From: Atopsyche davidsoni
Taxonomy: Eukaryota > Arthropoda > Insecta > Trichoptera > Hydrobiosidae
Assembly: GCA_022113835.1 (NCBI GenBank)
Contig: JAILWY010000030.1
Span: forward strand, 1,178,001-1,242,000
Length of the DNA: 64,000 nucleotides
Direction of reading: 5' to 3'
The notes below the pieces were generated by a model that worked only from the letters and a program-made list of their open reading frames with translations, did no database searches and was not told the origin of the DNA. This document shows positions 48,700 to 61,045 of this stretch, in pieces (the first letter of the stretch is position 1; every line of letters starts with the position of its first letter). A program made the position numbers and the translations under genes.

Positions 48700-51190
48700 G
48701 ATCGCTGCAGAAGTCATCTCATCTGATTCCAATGCGCAGAGCTGGACCTGCGATGCTGCGTCTAAATTCTGCAAGGAGCATCATTATCCAACCCTAACCC
48801 AACCCTTTAAAAACACTTTCATAATGCCTATAATTTAATATCTACAGTACAGCATTTTGAAAATTTGAAGGGCAATAAAGAGTATAAGCCTTTTATTGGG
48901 TGAATATTTTTTTTTTACCTTAACTTTTTTTAGCAAGATATGCTAATTTCCGATACGACACAAATTCAACGCATTTATTTACTGGTGTTTGAATAATTTA
49001 TAAATCGTCCATAGATCTTCAACCTCTTACTCTTACGTTAAAATATCTAAATAATCAATTTGTAAAATTATGAGCCTATAATATAGCCATGTCAATATTT
49101 ATCATAAATGTTTTAATTACATAATTTGAGTTTTATACAATGAAAAGAAACAACGAACCTACGACAATTTTTTTTTGAATACTACGGAAGCGTATAAAAT
49201 AAAGTTTAAAAGTTTATCGAGTCATTTTGCTTCGTACTTCAGTACTACTTTCGATCAAAACTGCAACGTTGTACAGCGTTTGGAAGTCTTTCGACTTTAG
49301 TTTCAACTATAAAATAATCATTAATATTTTCTTATTCCCGATTATTTTTCTATACACTTGGAATTCGAACCTACTTCTCGAATATCCAATTCGACCACAG
49401 TTGCACTAAACGAGATTTCAAAAACCTATGTACTGAGATTGCTTGATATTGACTCGAGAAAAAATCTTGAAATTATAATAGGTTGAAATATAAAATACTA
49501 AGTAGTTATCATTGATAAAAACAACGTTTTTTAAGTGATTATTTTTGAATACTTAATGCATTGTGCTTGCAATATATTGAAGCAATTCGATTTACACATA
49601 AAAAATTCTTGTAACTCATGTGGGATTTGACCAAATACTCCGGTCATTACTATTGTATCGAATCCGACTACTTTATTGTGATATTATTTTATTAATGACA
49701 TAGGTGAGATTTGAACCCGCGACCTTGAATTCGCGACCTGGTGTAGTTTCGATTCAGGTTATTTGATAGTAATTCAGATTGCCTCAATTTATCATCGGCT
49801 TGCAGTCGAAACGTTAATATGGATCGGTCAGGTGTTAAACAGCGAAATACAAGTAGTGTTTGCACCACTTGCGAATTTAAAATTCAAATGCGTCCAGTTT
49901 TTGGCGCTCGGCGATTTCACACTCATATGGGGGGTAATTGAACAGTACATTTGGTATGGAGTCACCGCACGCGGCCCGTCGATTGATAGTTGCTCAGATC
50001 GTATCGAAGCCGACTGCCGCTCAGCTGTCGGCGAGTGTGACGCGATAAAAAATACCACTTGCGTTGACGGATGCAAAGGTTGACACGCGCATAAAACGAC
50101 ACTGTACTCATTCCAATTGAGCTACTGCGCCACTGTAGCTGAGCGAGAATTTTTATCGTTATGTGCGAGTGCGGAACTGATGCACCTACAAACATGTATA
50201 CGTCATTTCATATATGAATCGATTATCTGAATAACATACTGTATTCATATAAATTTTATTTATATTATCTATAATTTTGCATTATTACTTAACTACAACT
50301 AAAATTAACCGTTAATCTAATCTACTACAAACTACAACTACAACAGCTACAACAAAGCTGAAAACCAATTTTAGATGTTTTTAGGATGCTGCTATTAGCA
50401 TGTTACAGCTCGGCTGTCAGCGTGTGTAGACAGCTTGTAATATATACTGTGTTAATTTTAAAACATTGCGTTTAATATTAAACGATATTTGTAGCCTTAA
50501 AATAAAAAAAAATATTTTTATTACGTCTATATATGTATATATTTTTGAAATTTCTTATTAAAATTTATGTGACCATTAATGAAAAAGTACTATTTAATTA
50601 TATTATTATTCAATAGCCTAAACAAATAGATGCGAATTTTTGGGAAATCTTATACATGCATGTGAAGCAAGTGAGATTTATTTTCGTTTCGTGTACTTAA
50701 AAAATAAATTTAAAAAACGTATATATGTGCCAAATAATGTTATATTGAATACTCAATAAAAAAAAAAAACAATTACGAATTTCAATGAAAATAAATATTG
50801 CAAAATTAGGAGGCATGCGCTCTGCGCAAGGCCAGCCAGTCTGAATATAAAAACAATCACAAGCAATTATCATTCCAATCTTCACAAAGGGATGACGAAA
50901 AATGAAAAGCGGGCTGGGAAACCCGTCCCCGAAGACGCCTGGCCCGTTACGCGCCGCCCCCGGCTGAGCGGGACGGCGGCCGAGGCGCGCTCGGGCGTCT
51001 CCGCCGGCGCTCGGCGGCCAGAAGGGCATTCCCGACGGATGCCTCCGCAGCAGAAGGAGAAACACTGACTACAAATTCTCGGTAATCTCCGACAAACTTC
51101 GTAATACACGCCATGTCTGGGGCGCGTCCACACTCACCGACAACATTTAAAATATATACATACTAATTATGAAGTACTAATCAAGAGCGG
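48700..51190. other. Mostly non-coding DNA with SINE traces and a GC islet
   Basis: B-box-like strings lie on the minus strand at about 49375 (AGGTTCGAATTCC) and 49710 (GGGTTCAAATCTC), and an A-box-like string at about 50113-50130 (AGTAGCTCAATTGGAATG). A GC-rich islet spans about 50925-51060. The 106-codon frame at 49763-50083 has a Cys-containing end but no family match I can name; I leave it uncalled. Confidence 0.4.
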
Positions 51191-51228
51191 TAAGTACTCT
51201 TCTCTGAGAAGGCTGGCGACCATTTCAC
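51191..51228 (-). mobile_element. Non-LTR retrotransposon 3' end relic
   Basis: The minus strand reads MVASLLREE in one frame, the same terminal motif as at 41261-41312 and 59926-59950. Only a few dozen bases remain. Confidence 0.35.
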
Positions 51229-51272
51229 TGAGTAATATACTCATGGTTTTCTATAAGCGAAATAGTATAGTG

Positions 51273-51665
51273 CAGTGGGTCCCCAACTCTTTTGGCCCAC
51301 GGACACCTTTTCTGTAACGTATGTAGTATATATGATATTGAATCTACGTTGCATGCTCACACTTAGTCAGTCTTATAATAAACGCTGTACTGAATAGACG
51401 TGTTTGACTCAAGACGAGAATGGGATGGGACAGTCAAAACTTGCCTACGGACCCTGGGTGAAAAACTACATAAATTCATATTATAGACTAGTAAAAAAAA
51501 AGAAAAAAAAAGACTAGTTGGGGCAAGTATCGGCTCTATTGCGTTCCTGTATAAACCTGACTGTTATTACTTGTATTTTATGCACCTGTCTATATTTATA
51601 TTTTACTTAGGACGTAAAAATCGCTAATAATGTATTTATTTTAACTTTCATATTAATAAAAATGT
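51273..51665 (-). mobile_element. Truncated hAT element, inverted relative of 2240-2644
   Basis: It begins CAGTGGGTCCCCAACTC and contains, in reverse orientation to the first copy, AAAACTTGCCTACGGACCC, AAAACTACATAAATTCATA, TGCACCTGTCTATATTTATA and TTACTTAGGACGTAAAAATC. About 110 bases after the terminal repeat are unrelated, pointing to an insertion or a recombinant copy. The far end stops in an A run near 51665 without a recognisable terminal repeat or target duplication. Confidence 0.8.
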
Positions 51666-52382
51666 AAAAAAAAAAAAAACAACACTATGAGGTAGATACC
51701 GATTTGTTTTGACATCTATGGGCAAATTTTGTTTCCAAATTATTCGATATAATATTCGCTTTTTAAATCCCTGTCGGAAGAAAAAATCGGAAATATCGAC
51801 TAAAAACTGAGCATAGCATCCAAGAACACAGCGATTCTCATAGCAACGTCTACACTCTTTCGCTTTCAAATCTAGTCCTTTTTTATATTCTCAGAGTGGA
51901 AAAACTCTGTTGGTTTTTTTTTATAAAGTTACATTTTTCAGATTGTTAGTTAAGTGCGATAAAATTGGAAGCATCTCGAGGTTTAATTTTAATAAGCAAG
52001 CGTCTGTTCTGAATAGAAGCTCTTTGGATATTCATATATTATATAATCGACTCATTAAAAACATGCTATTTCGTGTTATTAAGCTCATATTTTAGAAAAC
52101 ATTTTTAATTATGTTCAAAAATAAAATATTTCAATAAGATATACCACACATTGTGAAAAAGCAAACGTTCCCTGTATTTTTAATAATTGTAACAAATATT
52201 GAACACAGCATTGAATTTCAAAAACCTTTATTATTATTAGTAGAAAGATATGTTCATAATAAAACTTCCTGTGTTTCAAACGAATAAAACATTTCCGCAG
52301 AAGTTCCAGCTTCCTGGAGATGCCTCGTGCGCCGTGTAGACCGGCCTTAACGATTTAACCTCACACTCTACGTAGCGCGCCC

Positions 52383-52567
52383 GTCTCGCTCTGTCACAAT
52401 AGCTTTTCCGCGCGCCGGACAGAGACGGCGCGCTTACACTAAAATATTCATCTGTGACGTCACGCGAGCTCGATATGCCCATGATTTGTCGGCGTTTCTC
52501 TCGCTCCAATGGAGACGCGAGTGCGCCGGAACGAGACGGAAGCGCGTCACTAAAATATTTATTCTTG
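52383..52567. repeat. Tandem duplication inside a CpG islet with CRE octamer
   Basis: Unit one (core 52411-52454) and unit two (core 52522-52567) share TCTCGCTC, GCGCCGGA, GAGACGG, AGCGCG-like and CACTAAAATATT blocks at a spacing of about 112 bases. TGACGTCA lies at 52455-52462 in the first unit; the matching place in the second has decayed (TTGATACC). Frames across it are by-products. It looks like a duplicated regulatory block or a GC-rich satellite remnant. Confidence 0.6.
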
Positions 52568-52599
52568 ATACCGGATGAGCACATAAACATACGGGATTC

Positions 52600-55500
52600 G
52601 GTGCGTTCTTTCGAAATTGAATACGTACTGGCTGAGCTCTGATACTAATTTAATACGCACAATCAACAATCGGATAATAGGCTCCGTAAGCGGTAACTAA
52701 ATTAATGAATCTTCGATATTATTACAGTTTATCAACACAGGCTTCGCGAAGGTTGGGATACGGATGTTGACACCAAAACGAAAATTAAATTACCCGAAAT
52801 GACAATGGCCATCATAACGGTTTTACTACGAACGATTCATATAAACGTACAGTTACGTGCGTAAATACAAAACGAGATCAGTTATAAATGAAACGAAAAA
52901 TTATAAAAAAAGGAATCAAGTATCTCGATTAAATGCGTTGATCTTTCGAACGCCATCAACAAAAATATTTGTGGTGCAGTTAAAGTTGGTGCTCATTGAC
53001 ATCCAGCACTGTCCACAATGCGTATTTATAAAGATCTCGGGGTACTGAGAAGGCTGATGGCCTCACCTTGAGAGTATCAAAGACCACACCTGTGGCCTCT
53101 TATCAGATCTGGTTGCGCAGAGCTGACGACTGGAGGTAGTTCGAGTATTACAATTCCTTTAAATACGCTTGCGAACTGCAATCCCTTGGACTCCATTCGT
53201 CTCAAAACACTGATCTCCAAATAGAATATATATCAGAGACATCTTTCTTACAACAATCTGTACAAACCTGTATATTATTAACCAAATAATAGAGAAATTA
53301 AATGTGACTTGTAAACCCACACGCACTTTTTTAAGGTACATTAAAATACCAAATCTAAATAACTAGCTATCAAATTATGGTCATATGGTATAAAGTCCTT
53401 CATTTCATTACTGCAAATAAAAAAAAGGTTATAAGTAATTTTTCCTTAAGAATCTATCACACTTTTTAATTACAAATAATGCGATTTAAGTTGAAAGCAG
53501 AAAGCGATATGTTTAAGTCTTTTTTGGTCCGATATGAAACCTCAGCGGGGGAAGTTTTTAACTTCTCTATAAGCTACCCCTACAAGTAGACTGAACGTAA
53601 AACTTTCAGGATTCAGGATACGCCAAGGGAAGCTTGTTTTAAACAGTCACTACTAAAAATAACAATTTATATTTTCTCAATAAATAAAACTCAATTATAT
53701 AAACTAAGCGGCCTACGAGACAATTTCTATTTATCACTGAGAGCTCTTTCAACAAATAGAGGTGTCATCAATTGTCGATGAATGGGATGCTCGACAAGTT
53801 TACAATAATCATAATAGCATTTATTTAGGTAATCGGTAATATTATGTATTTATTATTACTAAAAGATACAAAAAGAAAATTAAAAGACTGTCGCTTGTCC
53901 AGAGTTATAAAATTCTTGAAATTAAATATAATTTTCTAGCGAAATTCACACAATGCCAAATATATAATATAAAAAAAGCATTAAAAATGTTCTTATGCAC
54001 CAGTGGCATTTAATAAAAACGTGACAGTCTCTTTTATTATATTTTTTATTATATAGGTTTTTATATAAAATTACTTTTTTTCAGGTTGTGTATACGGCAG
54101 GAACATAAAAAATAAATGTAGGTAATTTATCAAAGTTCAATATTTCAATAACAGAGTTTATGCTCATACAACATGTGGTTGTAAGCGATGTTCTGAAATC
54201 GCAGCCTAGATCTCCTCGTGTATGCTGGCGTTCAGTGCTACGCTGGACCGAGTCGTAGACCCTGTGGCTTGGGTCGTAGCGGCGCACACCCACCCTGATT
54301 ACCACGGCGCTATATACACTGACAATTTCAATTAAACTACAACACGACAAAAGGGAAAATATACATTCAACTTTTTTGTCATATTCTTGCAAATGAATAT
54401 TATTAATTTGGTCCTAAGCAATATACAAGCTGACATAATACGAGGCCCCGGGTCCAACCATGATTGAAAAAAAAACTTTTTTCAGATTATTCAATACCGC
54501 CCTCTTTTATGCAAAACCATATTTCATGCAGTTTTTCTGATTTCAAATTCCAGAGACGTATCGCGCCGGATAGATTATTCAAACTTGTATGTTTACCACA
54601 TGTGAATTTAATTTGAAGAAAAAATTGCACGTAGCTTGGCGTGAGTTTAATTTGTTATTTAAGTACATATGTATGTATAATCGTAAATATTATTTACAAA
54701 CATTCTTAACTACATAATATAGTTTTTGTACTAATGAATCCCCCTCCCGTGGTAGGTATATGTAATGAGACTAGACAGAGGGGTTTTGACTTTTATTTTT
54801 CTCATATAGTTGACTTGAGCAAGGTTTTTCCAGTAAGTGGTATACGCAAACAAAACACAAAAGGTAAAGATCTAGAGGTTGGGTATAGTGATGAACCTTG
54901 TGGAAGATCTCTGCTATTGACACAGCAGTAGCACCGACGTATTGTTCAGTGATAGTTTTTACTTATTTAAAAATAATTTTGTTGTGTTTTTTTTGTTTGT
55001 TGAATTCAACAAACACGCAAAGAGTACGAAAACCCTTTGAAAGAAAATCTCTCATCGATCCAATTTTTTCGGGATTTTCCTCGAAAACAAATACCAAAAA
55101 CGTACAGAGCGAGAGACAGCAGCAATCACCTCTACTTTTCTCATTGGTTTTTTTCTTTTGCAGGGCAATGTGGCAAATTACCTAAGTTTCAATATCTGAA
55201 TTAATTTCTACTTTTAAATAAAAAAAAGCAGTTTCATAAATCAGAAAACATTCTTCATGCATTAAATTTTAATTATATATAGCAGCTTCTGTTGCTTAGG
55301 CCCACCACTAGCCGAAAGTACTTAATGTCTCAGTGATATAAAATATACTTCGTAATATAAAGAAGCCTTAATTGTAGGCACGGAATACGACCGCTATACC
55401 TGTTGTGTATTGTCGCAAGTAAATAATTTAATTAGCGAGTGGTCGATGGTGCCTGGAGATGGTATCTGCGACTCCGTACCCTCAGCGGGTCATCAGCCCG

Positions 55501-56840
55501 GCGCGGCCGACAAGGTCCCGATGTTTTACGACGGGCCTCGAAGGGCGACCGGTAGTGTCGCGAGAGCCGCGGGCCGAGTCCCCACACTGCCCCGCCATCA
55601 CACCAACGACAATCATACACCATGATCATACACCATGATCCTCAAAACGTATTAAGCAGCAAATATGAATAGCTAATTTGCCATGAGATTGTAGTGATTA
55701 GTACCTACATCGGAACACGTGTCATACAGTCCATTGGAATGTGTCGATCCACGATAAGCGGTCAATGAAACCGCGATAGCATTTCGTGTGAATCTTCCTT
55801 GTAATGAGACACCCCCGAGACGTGAGATTCTTCCTGTTTACGTTATCCGCGGATGCGTCGGGATATTATATAAACAGTTACCCCGCGTATATTTCCATCT
55901 ATATTACGAATACGCAACACATTTCGCCAGCCTTCTGATTTCCAACCATACATCATTCCTGCAACCGCAACATCACACCAACGACGATTGGTGAACACAC
56001 TACATTCAGCGAAATTGCTTAGAGGACTTTTGCTTTCAAGTGTTTCTTCTTTCCGTCTAAAGAAACCTTTGAAAGGAAAAAATAGTTGCAAACGAAATTG
56101 CTTGAAAAATGGAGCGTTACGAGTCAATTCAGGCTGCCGTGATGTTTGTAATCATAAGTCATTCTTGAGTAAAGTTTCATTATAAATTCAACGTTGCAGT
56201 TACTGCAGTTCTTTTTAAATTAGATATGTCATTTATTGAAATAAAGAAAGAGTATTGGAACCAAAGCTTTGACATATTCATATATCATGTTTTCACTTCG
56301 CTTGATACATTATAAAATAAGGTAAATGAAATCAAATCATACACACTTCTGCCGGGGCTTAGTGAATCGATCATATTGATCAAATTAAATATTTTATGAC
56401 ATACAAAAATCTTTGATTTAGGCATATTTAAATAAGACAAAATACAAACCTCTTGTAAAATCAAGCGATTATTGAATATGTAATAAATCCGCTTTAATCA
56501 CATATACAAGCGAATTATATAAACAACTGAATCCAAGTCTATGGTTAAAGTTTAGCTATATGGACAAAGGATGCATAAAGTGACCCTTTGTAAATGATGA
56601 TGATCAAAGAAAGATCTAGAAGATCATGAACATCAGCAAAGAGATTCAGTTTACCGTCTATGAACATTTTGTGATACTTGCTTCTTCGAGGACCAAGATA
56701 TGATCAGTAAAAGCCTTCTAGAATCAAAACTTTTGTCTCTTGTTGCTTCAATGTAAATATAAACAGCTTGAATAAAGGCACACCATATACTTGTGAAATA
56801 TTTGCCATACAACTTACACTTCGGTAACCGATACTTATTT
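52600..56840. other. Non-coding DNA, no gene recognised
   Basis: AT-rich sequence with a GC-richer patch at 55440-55600, where CATCACACCAACGAC appears and recurs at about 55972. ATCATACACCATG is tandemly doubled near 55612-55637. Frames up to 103 codons have no domain. Confidence 0.45.
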
Positions 56841-56957
56841 TTATTTATTTATATTTTAAACATGTTTCTATCTTAAACCTTCATCGGTCAATTGTACAAT
56901 ACAATTTGATAGAACAAGGTCTGAGATAGATCGAAACATGTTTTAAATATAAATATA
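56841..56957. repeat. Imperfect inverted repeat, about 40-bp arms
   Basis: The left arm 56841-56880 (TATTTATATTTTAAACATG, TTTCTATCT) pairs with the right arm 56916-56957 with several mismatches and small gaps. The centre holds the palindrome ATTGTACAAT. Probably a small eroded MITE. Confidence 0.55.
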
Positions 56958-57831
56958 TACACAAAGAAGAACTACTTCCTGAATATAATGAATTGTGAAA
57001 GATACTTCCTCGAGGTGTGTTTTCTTTCACGTATGGACTAGTCATTTTTCTACAAATATCAAGGGATATTTTCTAGGGTGGAATTTTTAGATTCCTTACT
57101 TAGTTTATCTAAATAAGGGTGTCCTCTGTTTATATCCTTTAATAAAAGTAAAATTATCTTGAAAGCACATGTAATAGATTTCAAGTGTAGTTATGTGTAC
57201 TGTGGAAATACTGATAAGTAATGTGAATTATTAACCCACCCCTCTTCAATGTCGGTAGATTTGATTGTCATTTCGTGACCCAGAAAAACATGGATAATCC
57301 ATAATAGGCCATTACTAATGTAGTCCTTCTTGTTCCAATTCGATCAAACATACCAACTGCGACATTAATAAGTAATAGGGGTTGGTCGATAATTTGCCCA
57401 AGACAGTACACGCTGTAATGTACGACAGGGGGCTTCCCGCGAGGAGGTGCAAGATGCTTTAAAGACCTTTACCTTGCATCAAGTAGCAACATTTTTTTTG
57501 AATTCAAATAAATGAGAAATAATTTATTTTATACAGTGAACCAAAGGGAAAGAGCCCTTAATTTCTCAAAGTTGCGTTTGAACCGATAACGCTAAATCGA
57601 TTTGTGTTAAAAGAAAACAAATAAAATATAACAAGTTTACTATTTACAATATAGTATAAATCTAGTGCATTTGATACCAGGTCATCTGTGTATTTAGTAC
57701 AAAATAATAATATGAAAACACATTCACGGAACCGAACAAAACAACTGTTAGAATTTAAGCGAAACTAATCTGTGATTGCGCAGAATGGGTTCATACGAAA
57801 TCTATTAGCGTGCAAGAAGGCCGCGGGTAGC

Positions 57832-57855
57832 GCGTCTGCCGGGGGGAGCAGACGC
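57832..57855. repeat. 8-bp GC hairpin beside the satellite
   Basis: GCGTCTGC and GCAGACGC are perfect complements around an eight-base G-rich loop, with CCGCGG on both outer sides. It sits 45 bases before the 66-bp satellite in the same GC-rich island. Confidence 0.6.
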
Positions 57856-57900
57856 CGCGGTGACCGAATTACGGGCCCGGCGGACCGGCGCGGCCCGAGG

Positions 57901-59461
57901 AAAGCGGAGCAGTCTGACTGTCCCGAGCAGCCTGGTCTAACCCGAGACACTTCTGCCACTCTGAGGAAAACAGAGCAGTCTGACTGTCCCGAGCAGCCTG
58001 GTCTAACCCGAGACACTTCTGCCACTCTGAGGAAAGCGGAGCAGTCTGACTGTCCCGAGCAGCCCGGTCTAACCCGAGACACTTCTGCCACTCTGAGGAA
58101 AGCGGAGCAGTCTGACTGTCCCGAGCAGCCTGGTCTAACCCGAGACACTTCTGCCACTCTGAGGAAAGCGGAGCAGTCTGACTGTCCCGAGCAGCCTGGT
58201 CTAACCCGAGACACTTCTGCCACTCTGAGGAAAACAGAGCAGTCTGACTGTCCCGAGCAGCCTGGTCTAACCCGAGACACTTCTGCCACTCTGAGGAAAG
58301 CGGAGCAGTCTGACTGTCCCGAGCAGCCCGGTCTAACCCGAGACACTTCTGCCACTCTGAGGAAAGCGGAGCAGTCTGACTGTCCCGAGCAGCCTGGTCT
58401 AACCCGAGACACTTCTGCCACTCTGAGGAAAGCGGAGCAGTCTGACTGTCCCGAGCAGCCTGGTCTAACCCGAGACACTTCTGCCACTCTGAGGAAAGCG
58501 GAGCAGTCTGACTGTCCCGAGCAGCCTGGTCTAACCCGAGACACTTCTGCCACTCTGAGGAAAGCGGAGCAGTCTGACTGTCCCGAGCAGCCTGGTCTAA
58601 CCCGAGACACTTCTGCCACTCTGAGGAAAGCGGAGCAGTCTGACTGTCCCGAGCAGCCTGGTCTAACCCGAGACACTTCTGCCACTCTGAGGAAAGCGGA
58701 GCAGTCTGACTGTCCCGAGCAGCCTGGTCTAACCCGAGACACTTCTGCCACTCTGAGGAAAGCGGAGCAGTCTGACTGTCCCGAGCAGCCTGGTCTAACC
58801 CGAGACACTTCTGCCACTCTGAGGAAAGCGGAGCAGTCTGACTGTCCCGAGCAGCCTGGTCTAACCCGAGACACTTCTGCCACTCTGAGGAAAGCGGAGC
58901 AGTCTGACTGTCCCGAGCAGCCTGGTCTAACCCGAGACACTTCTGCCACTCTGAGGAAAGCGGAGCAGTCTGACTGTCCCGAGCAGCCTGGTCTAACCCG
59001 AGACACTTCTGCCACTCTGAGGAAAGCGGAGCAGTCTGACTGTCCCGAGCAGCCTGGTCTAACCCGAGACACTTCTGCCACTCTGAGGAAAGCGGAGCAG
59101 TCTGACTGTCCCGAGCAGCCTGGTCTAACCCGAGACACTTCTGCCACTCTGAGGAAAGCGGAGCAGTCTGACTGTCCCGAGCAGCCTGGTCTAACCCGAG
59201 ACACTTCTGCCACTCTGAGGAAAGCGGAGCAGTCTGACTGTCCCGAGCAGCCTGGTCTAACCCGAGACACTTCTGCCACTCTGAGGAAAGCGGAGCAGTC
59301 TGACTGTCCCGAGCAGCCTGGTCTAACCCGAGACACTTCTGCCACTCTGAGAAAAGCGGAGCAGTCTGATTGTCCCGAGCAGCCTGGTCTAACCCGAGAC
59401 ACTTCGGCCACTCTGAGGAAAGCGGAGCAGTCTGTCTGACCCAAGCAGCCTAGTCTAACCT
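57901..59461. repeat. 66-bp satellite, 23 full units plus a degenerate last one
   Basis: Units start every 66 bases from 57901 (AAAGCGGAGCAGTCTGACTG onwards). Almost all are identical. Units 2 and 6 start AAAACAGAG, and units 3 and 7 have GCCCGGTC instead of GCCTGGTC, so the variant pair recurs four units (264 bp) apart, a trace of block duplication. Differences pile up in the last two units (GATTGTCCC, CTTCGGCCA, CTGTCTGACCC), as expected at the edge of an array kept uniform by unequal exchange. Since 66 is a multiple of three, one frame per strand stays open: 555 codons plus, 575 codons minus, both made of a 22-residue repeat. No start context, splice signal or domain supports a gene. Unit sequence is GC-rich, unlike the flanks. 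Confidence 0.97.
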
Positions 59462-59654
59462 GTCTAATCTCCGTCCACTTGGAGATATACAAAATATTAC
59501 AGATAGATGTGTCAATCGATGGTAATCGATATAACCCTTATACTCAGCAAGTCATATACTATCAAGTCACATATACCCTTATACCATCAGCTCAAGAGAA
59601 ATAACCCTGAAATCTCGCTGGAGATTCACCAAATGCTATATCGTCTCAAAAATT

Positions 59655-59950
59655 GAGACGGCAGAAATATGGCTGTATATGAGAATCCTTAAGACAAATG
59701 ATAGAGTCTTGCCCAGAATGAGCACAGAAAGGGAACTCTTGACGTAGGTAAACAAGCGAAAGGTTTCCAGGTAATTTTCCAAGGAAAAATCGAAGGAATA
59801 AGGGGTATTGGAAGAAAGAAGTTCGCAGAAGAATTCAGAATTTGCGCCAGTGACTGGAGATTAAAAGTGCAGCCGAATTGGTGAGACAGGTATATGTTCG
59901 CCAAATGATCACCAACCTCCTATGAGGAGACGCATCAGAAGAAGAGAAGG
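59655..59950 (+). pseudogene. Non-LTR retrotransposon reverse transcriptase C-terminal relic
   Basis: It reads ETAEIWLYMRILKT, RVLPRMSTERELLT, then after breaks FQGKIEGIRGIGRKK, and ends MITNLL, a stop, GDASEEE. The order EMW-LYRRIL, NEERELL, QGKIEGKRG-GRR and MI-NL--G-A-EEE is the usual C-terminal pattern of LINE-type endonuclease/reverse transcriptase proteins found in many arthropods. Several stops and frame changes interrupt it; upstream domains are absent, so it is a 5'-truncated copy. It starts about 190 bases after the 66-bp satellite. Confidence 0.75.
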
Positions 59951-60044
59951 TATATATACGTATACATAGTATATTAGATAAATAAATTGAGTGTAAGGTC
60001 CAAATGTCCCAGCATTGCACCGGTGCGTCAGTATTCTTCGTGAG

Positions 60045-60195
60045 AGCACAGTGCGGCGGGCAGAGCAGTCTGCAGGGCAGGCCGGGCGCACTGTGGGGCC
60101 GCCGGCCGGTTTGAGGGGTCAAGGGCCGCGGGGGGTCAGTGCCAAGACCGCGGGGCGGGGGGAGGATGCAAATCAAAGCGGGCTGCGGGAGGCGT
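60045..60195. other. GC-rich islet
   Basis: CpG- and G-rich patch (GGGGCCGCCGGCCGG, GCGGGGCGGGGGG). No RNA or coding family recognised. Together with the satellite it forms a 2.4-kb zone of raised G+C. Confidence 0.35.
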
Positions 60196-60566
60196 GCTAA
60201 GCAAATCAGCCGCATGCAGTGTCACAATCGGACCAATTATTGCAACTGCTTGCTCTGTTTGCATTATTGCATATCTTAATTTCTTTACAAAAGAGTATGT
60301 AGAGGAATTCCAGTGTAATATTGTTCAACTTTAATACTATTTGCATGAATTATTTAATTACTATCAATGAAATGTGTACATTCTGTAAACCGCAAAAAAA
60401 ATCTGTAATTATAAGTTTTTCGAGCATATTACAATAGTTTATATATTTTTACATATATAATTAATCATAAAAAATAAAACGATTTCATAGATTTATTTAT
60501 ATACATATAGTGAAGCATTTTAATGATATGTAACTTTAATAACAAATAGAGCACATTCAGGACCAG

Positions 60567-60692
60567 TTTTTTTTTTTTTTTTTTTTTAATAAAATGGTAC
60601 GTCAAACTAAAACAGGCGTAAACACGTAAAAAATCGACACCCTAACCCCTGAGCCAACGAACCAACCGATTCGGCTCGAATTTACGTTGTTT
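60567..60692 (-). mobile_element. SINE with 21-base poly-A tail
   Basis: Minus strand: CGTTGGCTCAGGGGTTAGGG (A box), TCGATTTTTTACGTG, ACGCCTGTTTTAGTTTGA, then CCATTTTATT and 21 A (the T run at 60567-60587). Head and 3' end match the SINE at 45085-45207, while the B-box region is missing here. The tail shows it was retroposed. No clear target duplication was found. Confidence 0.6.
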
Positions 60693-60894
60693 TTTTTTTA
60701 TTTATTTATTATTTAATTATGGTTTGATGACATTGAATAAACCGCTGGATCCAGCCCATCATCAGTACACGGGGTGATTCATTGTTTCTCTGGAAGATGT
60801 ACAAGACGTCATTGCTGATATCTGCTATATAGGTAATAAACAATTTTGTCTTTATCGCAACTACAAGGTTACTTAACGTATAAGTGCATTATTT

Positions 60895-61045
60895 TTGCAC
60901 GGGCCGGGCCGACCCTGCGCCGGCTGCAGTTCGCTGCACCTCGCGGCCGATCCAAGTACAAACGCATAAACACTTCGATCTCCTTTAAATGCATCTCCCA
61001 CAGAGCAAGTGCGGGCGGCGGAGAAAACCCGCGAGGCCCCGACAA
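60895..61045. other. GC-rich islet
   Basis: CpG-rich patch with GGGCCGGGCCGACCC and GCGGGCGGCGGAG strings. Frames on both strands lack domains. Confidence 0.3.

Noticed and set aside
49795..49825. GTCGAAACGTTAATATGG as the end of a hammerhead-like repeat
   Set aside because: The upstream core is not recognisable; CGAAACG strings are frequent in arthropod repeats.
49763..50083. 106-codon frame with a Cys-containing C-terminus
   Set aside because: No recognisable family, no clear signal peptide, and the minus strand is also open; composition can explain it.
57765..59492. 575-codon minus-strand and 555-codon plus-strand repeat proteins
   Set aside because: A stop-free 66-bp unit keeps one frame open on each strand without selection. 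No flanking gene structure was found, so it is annotated as a satellite.
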